Below, in pieces: positions 1 through 7,687 of a DNA stretch of 37,288 bases. Where the stretch lies: assembly GCA_016463375.1 (NCBI GenBank), contig JAEMRK010000012.1, positions 1 through 37,288 on the forward strand, given 5' to 3'. Positions within the stretch are counted from its first letter, which is position 1; the number at the start of each line of letters is the position of its first letter. The notes below the pieces were generated by a model. The model did no database searches, was not told the DNA's origin, and was given only the letters and a program-made list of their open reading frames with translations. The translations under genes were made by a program, and so were the position numbers. The stretch comes from Parachlamydiales bacterium. GTDB taxonomy: Bacteria; Chlamydiota; Chlamydiia; Chlamydiales; JAEMRK01.

Positions 1-1
1 G

Positions 2-556
2 TATAGTGTAGCTCCTTCACTTAGTCAGTACATAAAAATTGAAAATTATAAACTCCCCATTTCTGAATCAAATGCTGAGCGTTTGAATAACAAGAAAGCG
101 GGTGATGTAATCATTAATACAATTGAACACATTAACCATGCACAAACTAGCAAATTAAATAAAATTTCATACCGTATTGGACAATTTGCTATTAAATTAA
201 TCGAAGTCATTTCTTTTGGTAAACTAGCTCAAACTGATTATACAAAGTGCGTGAATGCTTTAGCTAACCTAACTTATGAAGAAAAAAATGTCGATGATAG
301 TGCTGTTCAACGCTTAAAGAAGAAGGTTGAAATAAAATTAAAAGATAATTCGAAAGATACTTCGATTGATAAAAAATTAATTCTTGCACAGCAACAACAA
401 GAATTAACTAAAATTTACAACTATCGTAAAGAGTTCAAACAAGAAGTAGAAGCAAATTTTGAAAGCATCTATACGGGCATCACTTCTAACAATGCAGTTG
501 ACATTTCAGTTATCGGCAATGTTTCATATTCTCTTCCATTACCTCTTAAAGTCTAA
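2..556 (+). CDS. Hypothetical protein, first of three tandem paralogs (5' end outside window)
   Basis: The reading frame is open from base 2 to the TAA at 554-556, so the gene enters from the left and its true start is not visible; a TTG at 83 could start translation but is not needed. About 184 residues are visible. The product looks soluble and mostly helical, rich in Lys, Asn and Gln, with a charged helical C-terminal half and no clear membrane segment. A block around the visible residues YKLP, GDVIINT, YRIGQF and DYTKCVNAL is matched by YEIP, GDFILNT, YTLSEIF and DFQKCVEIL in the next gene, so the two are diverged paralogs. A hairpin terminator follows at 585-612. I recognise no known domain, and function is unknown; a lineage-specific or host-interaction protein is only a guess. 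Confidence 0.7.
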   Translation, partial: YSVAPSLSQYIKIENYKLPISESNAERLNNKKAGDVIINTIEHINHAQTSKLNKISYRIGQFAIKLIEVISFGKLAQTDYTKCVNALANLTYEEKNVDDSAVQRLKKKVEIKLKDNSKDTSIDKKLILAQQQQELTKIYNYRKEFKQEVEANFESIYTGITSNNAVDISVIGNVSYSLPLPLKV

Positions 557-584
557 TTCAATTTAATTAGTTTGGGATTATTAT

Positions 585-612
585 AAAAGCTGTTAGAAAT
601 AACAGCTTTTTT
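585..612 (+). terminator. Rho-independent terminator after the first paralog
   Basis: The arms AAAAGCTGTTA (585-595) and TAACAGCTTTT (600-610) form a perfect stem around a GAAA loop, and the T tract continues to 612. It lies 29 bases after the stop at 556 and before the Shine-Dalgarno of the next gene, so the tandem paralogs are probably separate transcription units. Confidence 0.85.
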
Positions 613-649
613 GTATTTATTCTTATATAAACTGCATAAGGATAAATTT

Positions 650-1120
650 ATGTCTTTTACAATATCAACATCAAATAATCTGAATAAAATTTTTAGTCAT
701 TATGAGATCCCTTTTTCTTCCAAGATGGAAGATCGGATAGCATGTAAGCGTAAAGGTGATTTCATATTAAATACCTTTACTTGGTATGCAAATACTCATG
801 GACTATCTAAAGTTGTGTACACATTATCGGAGATTTTCAAAGCCTTTTTAAGTGCTCTAGCTCCTGGTCTCACTATACGTTCAGATTTCCAAAAATGCGT
901 CGAAATATTGAGTCATTCCGAATATGAACATCAACAAGTTGGTCGCAGAGAAATGGATTTATTGAAACACAGTTTGAAATGTTCATTTAGCCCAAGAGAT
1001 TATCAAATTGCTAAAGAAAACTTATACAGCGCTAATTTAAAAAGAAAAAAAATCAAAGAGAATGCAAGTCAGTTTTTGAATAGAGCCATGAATGACATTA
1101 GAACTTTAAAAATAAAATAA
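650..1120 (+). CDS. Hypothetical protein, second tandem paralog
   Basis: This encodes 156 residues from ATG 650, preceded by AAGGA at 638-642 with 7-base spacing. The longer reading from TTG 611 starts inside the terminator T tract and is rejected. Residues about 22-110 align by eye with the upstream gene through the pattern Y..P.S, R...K..GD.I.NT, then D..KCV..L....YE. The N-terminus is Ser/Thr/Asn-rich and the C-terminal 50 residues are a basic helix ending RTLKIK. There is no signal peptide; the hydrophobic stretch around IFKAFLSALAPGL is short and looks like an amphipathic helix. Function is unknown. Tandem duplication followed by strong divergence is the main information here. Confidence 0.75.
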   Translation: MSFTISTSNNLNKIFSHYEIPFSSKMEDRIACKRKGDFILNTFTWYANTHGLSKVVYTLSEIFKAFLSALAPGLTIRSDFQKCVEILSHSEYEHQQVGRREMDLLKHSLKCSFSPRDYQIAKENLYSANLKRKKIKENASQFLNRAMNDIRTLKIK

Positions 1121-1276
1121 GCTAAATTTAAGAGTTTATTGTTCTGTGCGTGCTTAGTCCGATAATTTTTTGCTCCTAAGATGGATGTTAAAGTGATGTC
1201 GTAATTAAACAACGATTCTCTTCAAATTAGTCATTGTGATAAGGTTACGATCATTTAACTTCGCAAAAGATGTATT

Positions 1277-1792
1277 ATGACTTCACCAATACTCAATTCC
1301 TATGTATTAAATCGCTACATCAACCAATGCGGTCTAGTCGAACGTAATATGCTAAATCCTAAACGCTACCAAAATGAGATCCAAATAGTTAAAAAAGCTA
1401 TAAGCAGCTGGGAGAGCCCCGTCACATTTGATAGTTTGTTAAAATCTATAGTTTACCGCGTCGAACAATTTTTTAAATGGTTCATTAACCGATCTGATTG
1501 GCAAAACGCAGTTAATGTTGTAGGTTTGAGTAAGGCTCGTAAAATTAATTACAATTTTGAAACATACTCGAAAATGACTAATGAATCATGGGATAACTTA
1601 AAAGATTCATTTTATGAAGCCGCGCCAGGTGAAATATTTCAAAGCTTTAAAGAAGTGTACAAATCAATCAAACAATTTGAAGACATTTTGAAAACTTCAA
1701 AACAATTAGCTGATCAAGAAATGCGCATTATCTTAAAAACTTATCTAGATCCTATTAAACCTCAAAACTCAACGATTTTAAACTCTATTTAA
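1277..1792 (+). CDS. Hypothetical protein, probable third tandem paralog
   Basis: This encodes 171 residues from ATG 1277; a competing ATG at 1270 is out of frame and the ribosome site is weak. Similarity to the two upstream genes is low, but the central stretch YRVEQFFKWF, then RSDWQNAVNVV, corresponds in position and pattern to YRIGQFAIKL..DYTKCVNAL in the first paralog and RSDFQKCVEIL in the second. The C-terminal half is predicted helical, with EIFQSFKEVYKSIKQFEDIL looking like a coiled coil. I see no signal peptide or membrane span. The 156-base gap before it (1121-1276) holds no gene; a weak TTGTGA/TAACTT pair at 1234-1261 is the only promoter-like match. Function is unknown. Confidence 0.7.
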   Translation: MTSPILNSYVLNRYINQCGLVERNMLNPKRYQNEIQIVKKAISSWESPVTFDSLLKSIVYRVEQFFKWFINRSDWQNAVNVVGLSKARKINYNFETYSKMTNESWDNLKDSFYEAAPGEIFQSFKEVYKSIKQFEDILKTSKQLADQEMRIILKTYLDPIKPQNSTILNSI

Positions 1793-1847
1793 ACTTATTC
1801 TTTTTTTATGTATTATGGTCACTAGTTGAATTGGTAAAGGAAAGCTT

Positions 1848-2519
1848 ATGAAAAAATTGTTATGCACTCTTTGTTTGTCAGTATTGAGTATAGGTGTTAG
1901 TCCATCAGCTTTTGCTGAAGCTAATGTTGTTATATTAATGGGTGCCCCTGGAAGTGGCAAGTCAACTCAAGCTGAAAAGCTCTCACACGCTTTAAACGTC
2001 CCTGCTTTTACAATTGCAGAGCTTTACACCAATGAACTCAAAAAACAGAGTGACTTAGGTATTCAACTTAAAAAAGAAGCTTTTGAAGGATTGGTCGTAA
2101 CTGATAAAGAACTAGTTCAGCTCGTTGTAGAAAGATCAAAAAATCCGGATTGTCAAAATGGCTTTATTCTTAATGGTTTCCCAAAAACATTAGAACAAGC
2201 TGCTGCTTTACGCGATCAAATTGATACTCAAGCTCACGTGACAGTTTTTCATTTAGATTTAAACGACCAAGAAGCAATCACAAGGCTTGCTGACAAGCCT
2301 AATTCTGATGATGAAGTTATCAATGAGCGCCTTAAAGCCTATCACGACAAAACAGAGCCTCTTTTATTCTTTTATAAAAAAAGTTGTCAGCTCACATCTT
2401 TAGATGCAAAACTTAACGTCGATCAGATGACATCACAGATGGTCCAGATCCTAAAAAAACACCAAGAGGGACATGCCACCGCCGCTTGCCCAACAACTCC
2501 GACCGAAATCCCTCATTGA
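1848..2519 (+). CDS. Exported adenylate-kinase-like protein
   Basis: This encodes 223 residues; the start has AAAGGAAAG just upstream. Residues 1-23 are a Sec signal peptide: MKK, a hydrophobic core, and cleavage likely after AFA at 23. The remainder is a short-LID nucleoside monophosphate kinase: Walker A GAPGSGKST (32-40), an NMP-binding region, GFPKT (110-114) and YHDKTEPL (165-172). By eye against E. coli Adk, the AMP-binding Arg of the TGDMLR segment is Thr, Arg of GFPRT is Lys, the preceding Asp is Asn, and the Arg before the DD of the LID is absent. It may therefore be a weak kinase, have another specificity, or only bind nucleotide. Export would place it in the periplasm or outside the cell. 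The last 15 codons lie inside rarA. It is distinct from the housekeeping cytosolic adk expected elsewhere. Confidence 0.85.
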   Translation: MKKLLCTLCLSVLSIGVSPSAFAEANVVILMGAPGSGKSTQAEKLSHALNVPAFTIAELYTNELKKQSDLGIQLKKEAFEGLVVTDKELVQLVVERSKNPDCQNGFILNGFPKTLEQAAALRDQIDTQAHVTVFHLDLNDQEAITRLADKPNSDDEVINERLKAYHDKTEPLLFFYKKSCQLTSLDAKLNVDQMTSQMVQILKKHQEGHATAACPTTPTEIPH

Positions 2520-3735
2520 GGTCGTCGGCCAGGATCATCTGGTTGGGACAGACGGATTTTTAACGAAGCTTATTAAAAAGAAATCTCCTCTGTCTATTTT
2601 ACTATGGGGACCTCCAGGCTGTGGTAAAACGACGATCGCTAAGTTATATGCCGAGGCTTTCGATGCTCGTTTTTTCTCAATGAGCGCTATCTTCGGTTCT
2701 TTACAAGATCTTAAAAAAATTTTCGAAGAGACCAAAGAGTCTCTCTTTGGTCCTGTAGTCTTATTTGTTGATGAGATTCACAGATTTAATAAAGCACAAC
2801 AAGATGCCTTCTTACCTCACCTTGAAAAAACTGGGTTAATTTTAATTGGCGCGACAACTGAGAATCCCTCTTTTGCTTTAAACAATGCGCTACTATCTCG
2901 TATGCGCGTCTTAACTCTTAAGGCATTAGAAAATGATGATTTGATGACATTGATACAACGTTATGAAATCACTAATGGTCCTTTACCTATATCACAAGAA
3001 GGGAAAGAGCTCTTATGCCATTTAGCTGGTGGTGATGGTCGTTACTTATTCAATCTCATCGAAAACATTCAGTGTACAGATCAATCAACTGATAAATCAA
3101 AATTATTGACCCTCGATGATATACGAGAACTCCTTCAAAAAAGAGCTGCTTTATTTGATAGGCAGGGAGAATCTCATTATAACATCATTTCAGCTTTGCA
3201 TAAAGCAGTTAGAGGATCAGATGCCGATGCGGCTTTGTATTGGTTAGCTAGAATGCTTAAAGGCGGAGAAGACCCCTTATTCATCGGTAGACGAGTGATT
3301 AGGATGGCATCAGAAGATGTAGGTCTTGCAGATCCGCAAGCTTTAACTGTGGCTCTTGACGCTTGTGAAACATATCGCATTTTAGGTTCTCCAGAAGGAG
3401 AGCTTGCCATTGCACAAGCTGTCGTTTATATGGCTCTGGCTCCTAAAAGCAACGCCATTTATACTGCCTTTTCGAAAGCTAAATCAATGGCCGATGAAAC
3501 AGCGCATTTACCTCCCCCTTTATTTGCATTAAATGCTCCCACAAAATTAATGAAAAAAGAAGGGTATGGTAAAGGATATCGCTATGACCATGATGAGCCA
3601 TTAGGCTTTGCTGGTCAAAACTATTTTCCAGAAAGTATGGAGCGTACCGAGTTTTATCAACCCGTAGCACGTGGATTCGAAAGAGAGATGCAAAAACGCA
3701 TCGAATACTTCGAAAAGTTGCGTAACGAAGATTAA
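2473..3735 (+). CDS. rarA: Replication-associated recombination protein A (RarA/MgsA)
   Basis: A 420-residue AAA+ ATPase of the RarA/MgsA/Mgs1 family, related to clamp-loader subunits, that acts at stalled replication forks with SSB. Visible motifs: Walker A GPPGCGKT (46-53), Walker B FVDEIH (D100, E101), sensor 1 GATTENPS (127-134), Arg-finger region LLSRMRV (141-147), and the family C-terminal block with GYGKGYRYDHD. Length is normal for bacteria. ATG 2473 is supported by AGAGGG just upstream and by the family N-terminus (PLAxxLRPxxL) beginning immediately after it, so the 47-bp overlap with the adenylate-kinase-like gene is real. The two are probably cotranscribed. Confidence 0.95.
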   Translation: MPPPLAQQLRPKSLIEVVGQDHLVGTDGFLTKLIKKKSPLSILLWGPPGCGKTTIAKLYAEAFDARFFSMSAIFGSLQDLKKIFEETKESLFGPVVLFVDEIHRFNKAQQDAFLPHLEKTGLILIGATTENPSFALNNALLSRMRVLTLKALENDDLMTLIQRYEITNGPLPISQEGKELLCHLAGGDGRYLFNLIENIQCTDQSTDKSKLLTLDDIRELLQKRAALFDRQGESHYNIISALHKAVRGSDADAALYWLARMLKGGEDPLFIGRRVIRMASEDVGLADPQALTVALDACETYRILGSPEGELAIAQAVVYMALAPKSNAIYTAFSKAKSMADETAHLPPPLFALNAPTKLMKKEGYGKGYRYDHDEPLGFAGQNYFPESMERTEFYQPVARGFEREMQKRIEYFEKLRNED

Positions 3736-3757
3736 CTCATTTCTTTATTGAACCTAA

Positions 3758-5923
3758 TTAATTAACCCAATGCAGTTCATCTTGAATAATTGACCAACGC
3801 TTACTAGTTGTCGGCAATGGCTTATTCAAAAGCCAAAAATCAATTTGTCTTTGAGTAAAGTTTGACTGCTTTTGTAAAAAAAGCCAATCATTGACAAATC
3901 GAATAAGGGATTCTGCATTCGGGGGTACAGCATATGATAAATAGACTTTACCCATCTTTTTTGGAAAAGCTATGATGATGTAATCGGGATTATTAACAAT
4001 CCAGGATGTCGCATGGTACATCGACCAAAACAAAACATCGACGTTACTATTTTTTAAGTCGTTCGCATTATTCATCTCTAAAACATTCGCTTTATGAAAA
4101 TATCTTTTCGCTACCGGGACATAATCGTAAATAGCTCCAATTTTTAACCCCGCTTCATCTTGAAGTTTCTCGAGATCCTCAAACTCTTTTTTACGAGATG
4201 CTAGTACCACTAAGACATTTTCTAAGTCTGCATAGGCGCTTGTAAAAGCGACTTGTGTCAGTCTTTCCGATGACATGACAACTGAAGACATCGCAATATC
4301 AAATGCACCATTGATTAAATCTGAATCTAAAGACTGATACGTGAATGGTACAAATTGTATTTTTTCACAATTAAGATCTTTTGCTAATTGATAAGCAAAA
4401 GCTATGTCATAGCCGATTAAGTTATTAGGCCCGTTCCAAAAGCAATAGGGTTTAGTATCAGCGTTATAGCCAACTCTTAACACCTTGCTTTTTATGATCC
4501 GCTCAAGTCCTGATTCATCATGAGCATCACTTGTGCTGACTTGTAAAAATTCAGCAGGAAGAGGTTTATAGACAAGTTTATCAATAGTTACATTTTTGAA
4601 CTCGTCTTGATATACATCTGTCGTCTCTTGACCTATACCTGTTTTTTTTAGACCAAATACTAATGCAATTAATAAAACACAAACAACTAGTATTTTAGTC
4701 AAAATTTTTAATGGTCGTAATTTTAAATGCTTGTAATAGCTATACGCGGTGATGGTACAAAAAAAGTACATTCCCATAACATTTGCAAGTGCTTGAAAAT
4801 TACGAGTGATTGAATTAGCCGAGAAAAAAAGGTCAATTGCTTCTATCGGAATATTCAAAAATTGCGCAAAAAACTGAATCCCATTGATGCCGGAGGCTCC
4901 GCCTCCCCATCCCATGGGAATAACTAATAAATTAGTTAGAAATTCCTTATTACCATTTATTGGAGTGCGGAAAAAAAAAGCTGCGAACATGATAAACAAA
5001 ACAAGTCCTAGATTTCCGATCTGCATAAAATTATAAGATAAAGAAGCTATAGCTTCTGGAATATTGAGATTCTCACCCTCCGGGGCACTCTTTTTTATTT
5101 TTTTAAATTCTTTTGCTAAATCTTCAATATATCCAACTAAAAATGGGATTGATAACGATGCCATTGTTGTTGCAAACACAAGCATTAATACAGGAGATAC
5201 ATTTTTAATCGCATTGCGGTAAGAAATATCGATAAAGGCTGTTAATAAGTAAGGAAGAATAAAAAAGACCAGCGATAAAACGATTATGATGTAAATGGCT
5301 AAGTAAAATAGTAGATGTTGTAGTTCTACAAAATCGATCGTGCCAAGTGTTGAACCTAGTAAACAAAACACAGCTATCGGAGAAAACTTTCCAAGACCTT
5401 TAATAAATCGTAATATTAAAATATTTGTCGTATTCAAAACTGATAAAAAGGTTGACTTGTCTTTAACGAAAATACACACAGAGCCCATGATCAAACCGAA
5501 TATGGCAATAGCCGGAACATAATTATTGACTAAGTCATAAAATGGATTTTGAGGGATCAACAAATCGAATAGATCCAGCAAAGTTTTAGCTGGCGCTTCA
5601 TCTGTTATCACCACAACTGTATTGCGAACTTTGGGTATCAATAGTCCAAATAAATTAACGATCATTAAAACAAATAAAGTTGTTAACGCAATGACCCAAA
5701 ATATAGGCGTTAATAATCGCTTCACAAGATTTGGTGTCAGACTTCCCAAACCATAAATTACACCCGTTGCAATAAATGGAAGTATAACCATCATCAACAA
5801 CATAATATAGGCTTGGCCTATGGGTTGCAGTATTGCGCAATAAGGACCAAAAAATAATCCGGCAAAGATTGCTGCAATAAAAGCGATCAGGGTTTGGTAT
5901 GCGATTGAAATGCGTTTGAACAT
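3758..5923 (-). CDS. Dicarboxylate/glutamate symporter (SDF/DAACS) fused to a periplasmic amino-acid-binding domain
   Basis: A 721-residue two-domain protein. Residues 1-400 follow the sodium:dicarboxylate symporter fold: eight hydrophobic spans, a Ser/Thr-rich HP1 (ATTMASLSIP, 251-260) and a Gly-rich HP2 (MGWGGGASGINGIQ, 337-350). An extra span (~408-425) then leads to a family-3 solute-binding domain (~474-700) beginning LERIIKSKVLRVGYN and carrying SSERLTQVAFTSAY (551-564), the ligand-carboxylate Arg region of that family. Orientation puts the binding domain in the periplasm. The usual TM7 NMDGT and TM8 D..R...N...D residues look replaced (MQIGN; R, Q and M), so cation coupling or substrate may differ. 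One uninterrupted frame makes a true fusion. It probably imports an amino or organic acid. There are 63 bp between it and the upstream methyltransferase gene. Confidence 0.88.
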   Translation of the reverse strand: MFKRISIAYQTLIAFIAAIFAGLFFGPYCAILQPIGQAYIMLLMMVILPFIATGVIYGLGSLTPNLVKRLLTPIFWVIALTTLFVLMIVNLFGLLIPKVRNTVVVITDEAPAKTLLDLFDLLIPQNPFYDLVNNYVPAIAIFGLIMGSVCIFVKDKSTFLSVLNTTNILILRFIKGLGKFSPIAVFCLLGSTLGTIDFVELQHLLFYLAIYIIIVLSLVFFILPYLLTAFIDISYRNAIKNVSPVLMLVFATTMASLSIPFLVGYIEDLAKEFKKIKKSAPEGENLNIPEAIASLSYNFMQIGNLGLVLFIMFAAFFFRTPINGNKEFLTNLLVIPMGWGGGASGINGIQFFAQFLNIPIEAIDLFFSANSITRNFQALANVMGMYFFCTITAYSYYKHLKLRPLKILTKILVVCVLLIALVFGLKKTGIGQETTDVYQDEFKNVTIDKLVYKPLPAEFLQVSTSDAHDESGLERIIKSKVLRVGYNADTKPYCFWNGPNNLIGYDIAFAYQLAKDLNCEKIQFVPFTYQSLDSDLINGAFDIAMSSVVMSSERLTQVAFTSAYADLENVLVVLASRKKEFEDLEKLQDEAGLKIGAIYDYVPVAKRYFHKANVLEMNNANDLKNSNVDVLFWSMYHATSWIVNNPDYIIIAFPKKMGKVYLSYAVPPNAESLIRFVNDWLFLQKQSNFTQRQIDFWLLNKPLPTTSKRWSIIQDELHWVN

Positions 5924-5971
5924 GCGATTCTCTAAAAAGGTTTTTCGCTTTATATATCTAAATATTTTTTT

Positions 5972-5988
5972 AAAAAACAGGTGTTTTT
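5972..5988. terminator. Possible weak hairpin terminator between the methyltransferase and transporter genes
   Basis: AAAAAC and GTTTTT (5973-5978 and 5983-5988) pair around AGGT. It overlaps the stop of the minus-strand methyltransferase gene and is followed on that strand by TTTAAAAAAATATT. The stem is A/T-only apart from one pair, so this is weak. Confidence 0.25.
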
Positions 5989-6499
5989 AAAAGCGATAGA
6001 GAAACAAACTTGTGCTGTAAACATCTTTCATTTGTTGTTCAATGATGGGTTTGTACCCTGGTAAATGAAATGTGTGTGTTAAAAGATATGCCCCTTCCCT
6101 CATTTTTTTCTTAGCTAATCGCTGCATAGCTTTAGGATACAAATAACAAACAATTAAAGACGCGTCTTGAAATGACACTTTAAAAAAATCTTTTCGGGAG
6201 ATTCTTAGATTAGGGTAAGGATAAAAAAGGAGTCTTATTTTAAGAAATAAATAACAAATTGTGGATAGCTCATAACCTTGAATTAAGCAATCTGGATATT
6301 TTTTTGCTAATGCAAAAAGAAGAGTCCCCCATCCACATCCGCACTCAATAATTTTGACTTTGTGCAGCTTGGGAGACAATGCCAAAAGCCTTCTTTTCAC
6401 TTTTGAAGATGTCGGCATCGGTGAGATACCCAATTTCATAGTGTAAAAAAGAAGTGAACTAAAGGCCCAAATAAGTAATAAAAAAAGAATTACGATCAT
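5987..6499 (-). CDS. Membrane-anchored SAM-dependent methyltransferase, FAM173/ATPSCKMT-like
   Basis: 170 residues with one N-terminal membrane helix (~2-20), then a class I methyltransferase core: motif I IIECGCGWGT (50-59) and the acidic ribose-binding end of beta-2, GYE (75-77). The layout resembles the FAM173/ATPSCKMT lysine methyltransferases: a single N-terminal anchor, a P.SSK segment before motif I, YEL after it, and a late HTFHLPGYKP resembling the RFPLPxWxP of that family. In eukaryotes these modify the ATP-synthase c-subunit or the adenine nucleotide translocase; the bacterial substrate is unknown, and a membrane-protein lysine is the natural guess. It starts only 20 bp from the divergent TSUP gene; Met21 (MKLGISPM) is a less likely alternative start because the anchor would be lost. 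Confidence 0.7.
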   Translation of the reverse strand: MIVILFLLLIWAFSSLLFYTMKLGISPMPTSSKVKRRLLALSPKLHKVKIIECGCGWGTLLFALAKKYPDCLIQGYELSTICYLFLKIRLLFYPYPNLRISRKDFFKVSFQDASLIVCYLYPKAMQRLAKKKMREGAYLLTHTFHLPGYKPIIEQQMKDVYSTSLFLYRF

Positions 6500-6519
6500 T
6501 TATTACTACTGACTTTAGC

Positions 6520-7419
6520 ATGGATTACGAATTATTCACACTATTTGCACTTGGATGCGCTTTTTTTGCAGGACTTATAGGATCTTTAACAGGTCTTGGT
6601 GGTGGCGCAATACTTGCGCCACTACTCGTATTGTTACTTAAAGTCGATATTCACTATGCAATAGGATCTGCACTCATTTGCTCCATAGCAACATCAACAG
6701 CTGCGAGCTTTCCCTTACTAAAAAAAGGTATTGCTAATCCACGGATTGCATTATTTTTTGGTACAGCCACAGTATTTGGTGCTATAGCCGGTTCGTTATT
6801 ATCAGCACTTGTTCCGACGACTGCGCTATTTTTTTTATTCGGCGTTGTATTATTAGCTTCATGCTATCCATTCAAGAAAAAAGATTTTCAATTAGTACCA
6901 GTCACAACTTTCACCAAAAAATGGCAGCTCGTTGGCCGGTATCATGGATCACATGGTAATATTGCGTATGCATGCCATAATGTTAAATTAGGATACAGTA
7001 TACTAGTTGGGGCGGGTCTTTTTTCGGGATTATTAGGTATAGGATCTGGTGTATTTAATGTAATGGCACTTGAAAAAATAATGGGATTGCCATTTCGAGT
7101 CGCACTGGCAACCAGCACAGTCATTATTGGCATTACAACATCGTCAAGTGTTGGATATTACCTTCATTGGGGCTATATTGATACAACACTTGTAGCGACA
7201 GTTGTCATAGGTGTTTTACTTGGATCGTATGTGGGTTCAAAATTATTTTTTCGAGCCAAAACAACGGCTCTAAAAGCCTTATTTACAATTGTTGTCATTG
7301 CAATGGGCATTGAAATGATTCATCAAGGAATTGATAGGTTAAGACATGGAAACCAAGTGGAATACACGCACACTGCAAGTCATTCTCACCCTTTCGATTG
7401 GCTGCATCTTAATCGGTGA
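6520..7419 (+). CDS. TSUP (TauE/SafE) family membrane transporter
   Basis: 299 residues with about eight hydrophobic helices and the two TSUP repeats: the first has GSLTGLGGGAILAPLL (21-36) and the second GLLGIGSGVFNVMALEKIMG. The family exports or imports small sulfur- or carbon-containing anions such as sulfite, sulfoacetate or taurine products; the substrate cannot be read from the sequence. A hydrophilic insertion (~127-150) separates the halves. The C-terminus is His-rich (THTASHSHPFDWLH) and its last 74 bases overlap the DUF1634 gene, which typically travels with TSUP genes. No good ribosome site precedes ATG 6520. The gene lies head-to-head with the methyltransferase, leaving no room for independent promoters between the starts. 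Confidence 0.88.
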   Translation: MDYELFTLFALGCAFFAGLIGSLTGLGGGAILAPLLVLLLKVDIHYAIGSALICSIATSTAASFPLLKKGIANPRIALFFGTATVFGAIAGSLLSALVPTTALFFLFGVVLLASCYPFKKKDFQLVPVTTFTKKWQLVGRYHGSHGNIAYACHNVKLGYSILVGAGLFSGLLGIGSGVFNVMALEKIMGLPFRVALATSTVIIGITTSSSVGYYLHWGYIDTTLVATVVIGVLLGSYVGSKLFFRAKTTALKALFTIVVIAMGIEMIHQGIDRLRHGNQVEYTHTASHSHPFDWLHLNR

Positions 7420-7687
7420 GTTTTTATATTTAAAAGAATTTGGAAATACAATCATTGACTACAGTGATTTTTCGCCAATTTGTCTTTTTTGCAATGAACT
7501 TAAAGGGCCAATTACTGTTGGTGCTAAGTGGATGTCGATCGGATTAATTTTGTTCATTACGCTGCCAATAATTAGGCTTGTAGCCTATTTTATAGGATTT
7601 TGTAAAAGACATGAAAAGCGTTATGTTAGGCTATCACTCATTTTAATATTGATGATCGTGTCGGGTTATTGGCATCACGTAAGTTAA
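7346..7687 (+). CDS. DUF1634 family membrane protein, TSUP partner
   Basis: 113 residues with three predicted membrane helices (around 12-28, 58-84 and 93-108). It fits DUF1634: a first helix with a Gly-Glu pair, a loop, then a conserved GAKWMSIGLILFITLPIIRL segment and a short last helix. Genes of this family usually stand beside TSUP/TauE-SafE transporters, and here the two frames overlap by 74 bp, which implies coupled translation and a shared job. The role is unknown; an accessory subunit of the exporter is the usual inference. It ends 4 bp into the convergent CDF gene. Confidence 0.75.
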   Translation: METKWNTRTLQVILTLSIGCILIGEFLYLKEFGNTIIDYSDFSPICLFCNELKGPITVGAKWMSIGLILFITLPIIRLVAYFIGFCKRHEKRYVRLSLILILMIVSGYWHHVS

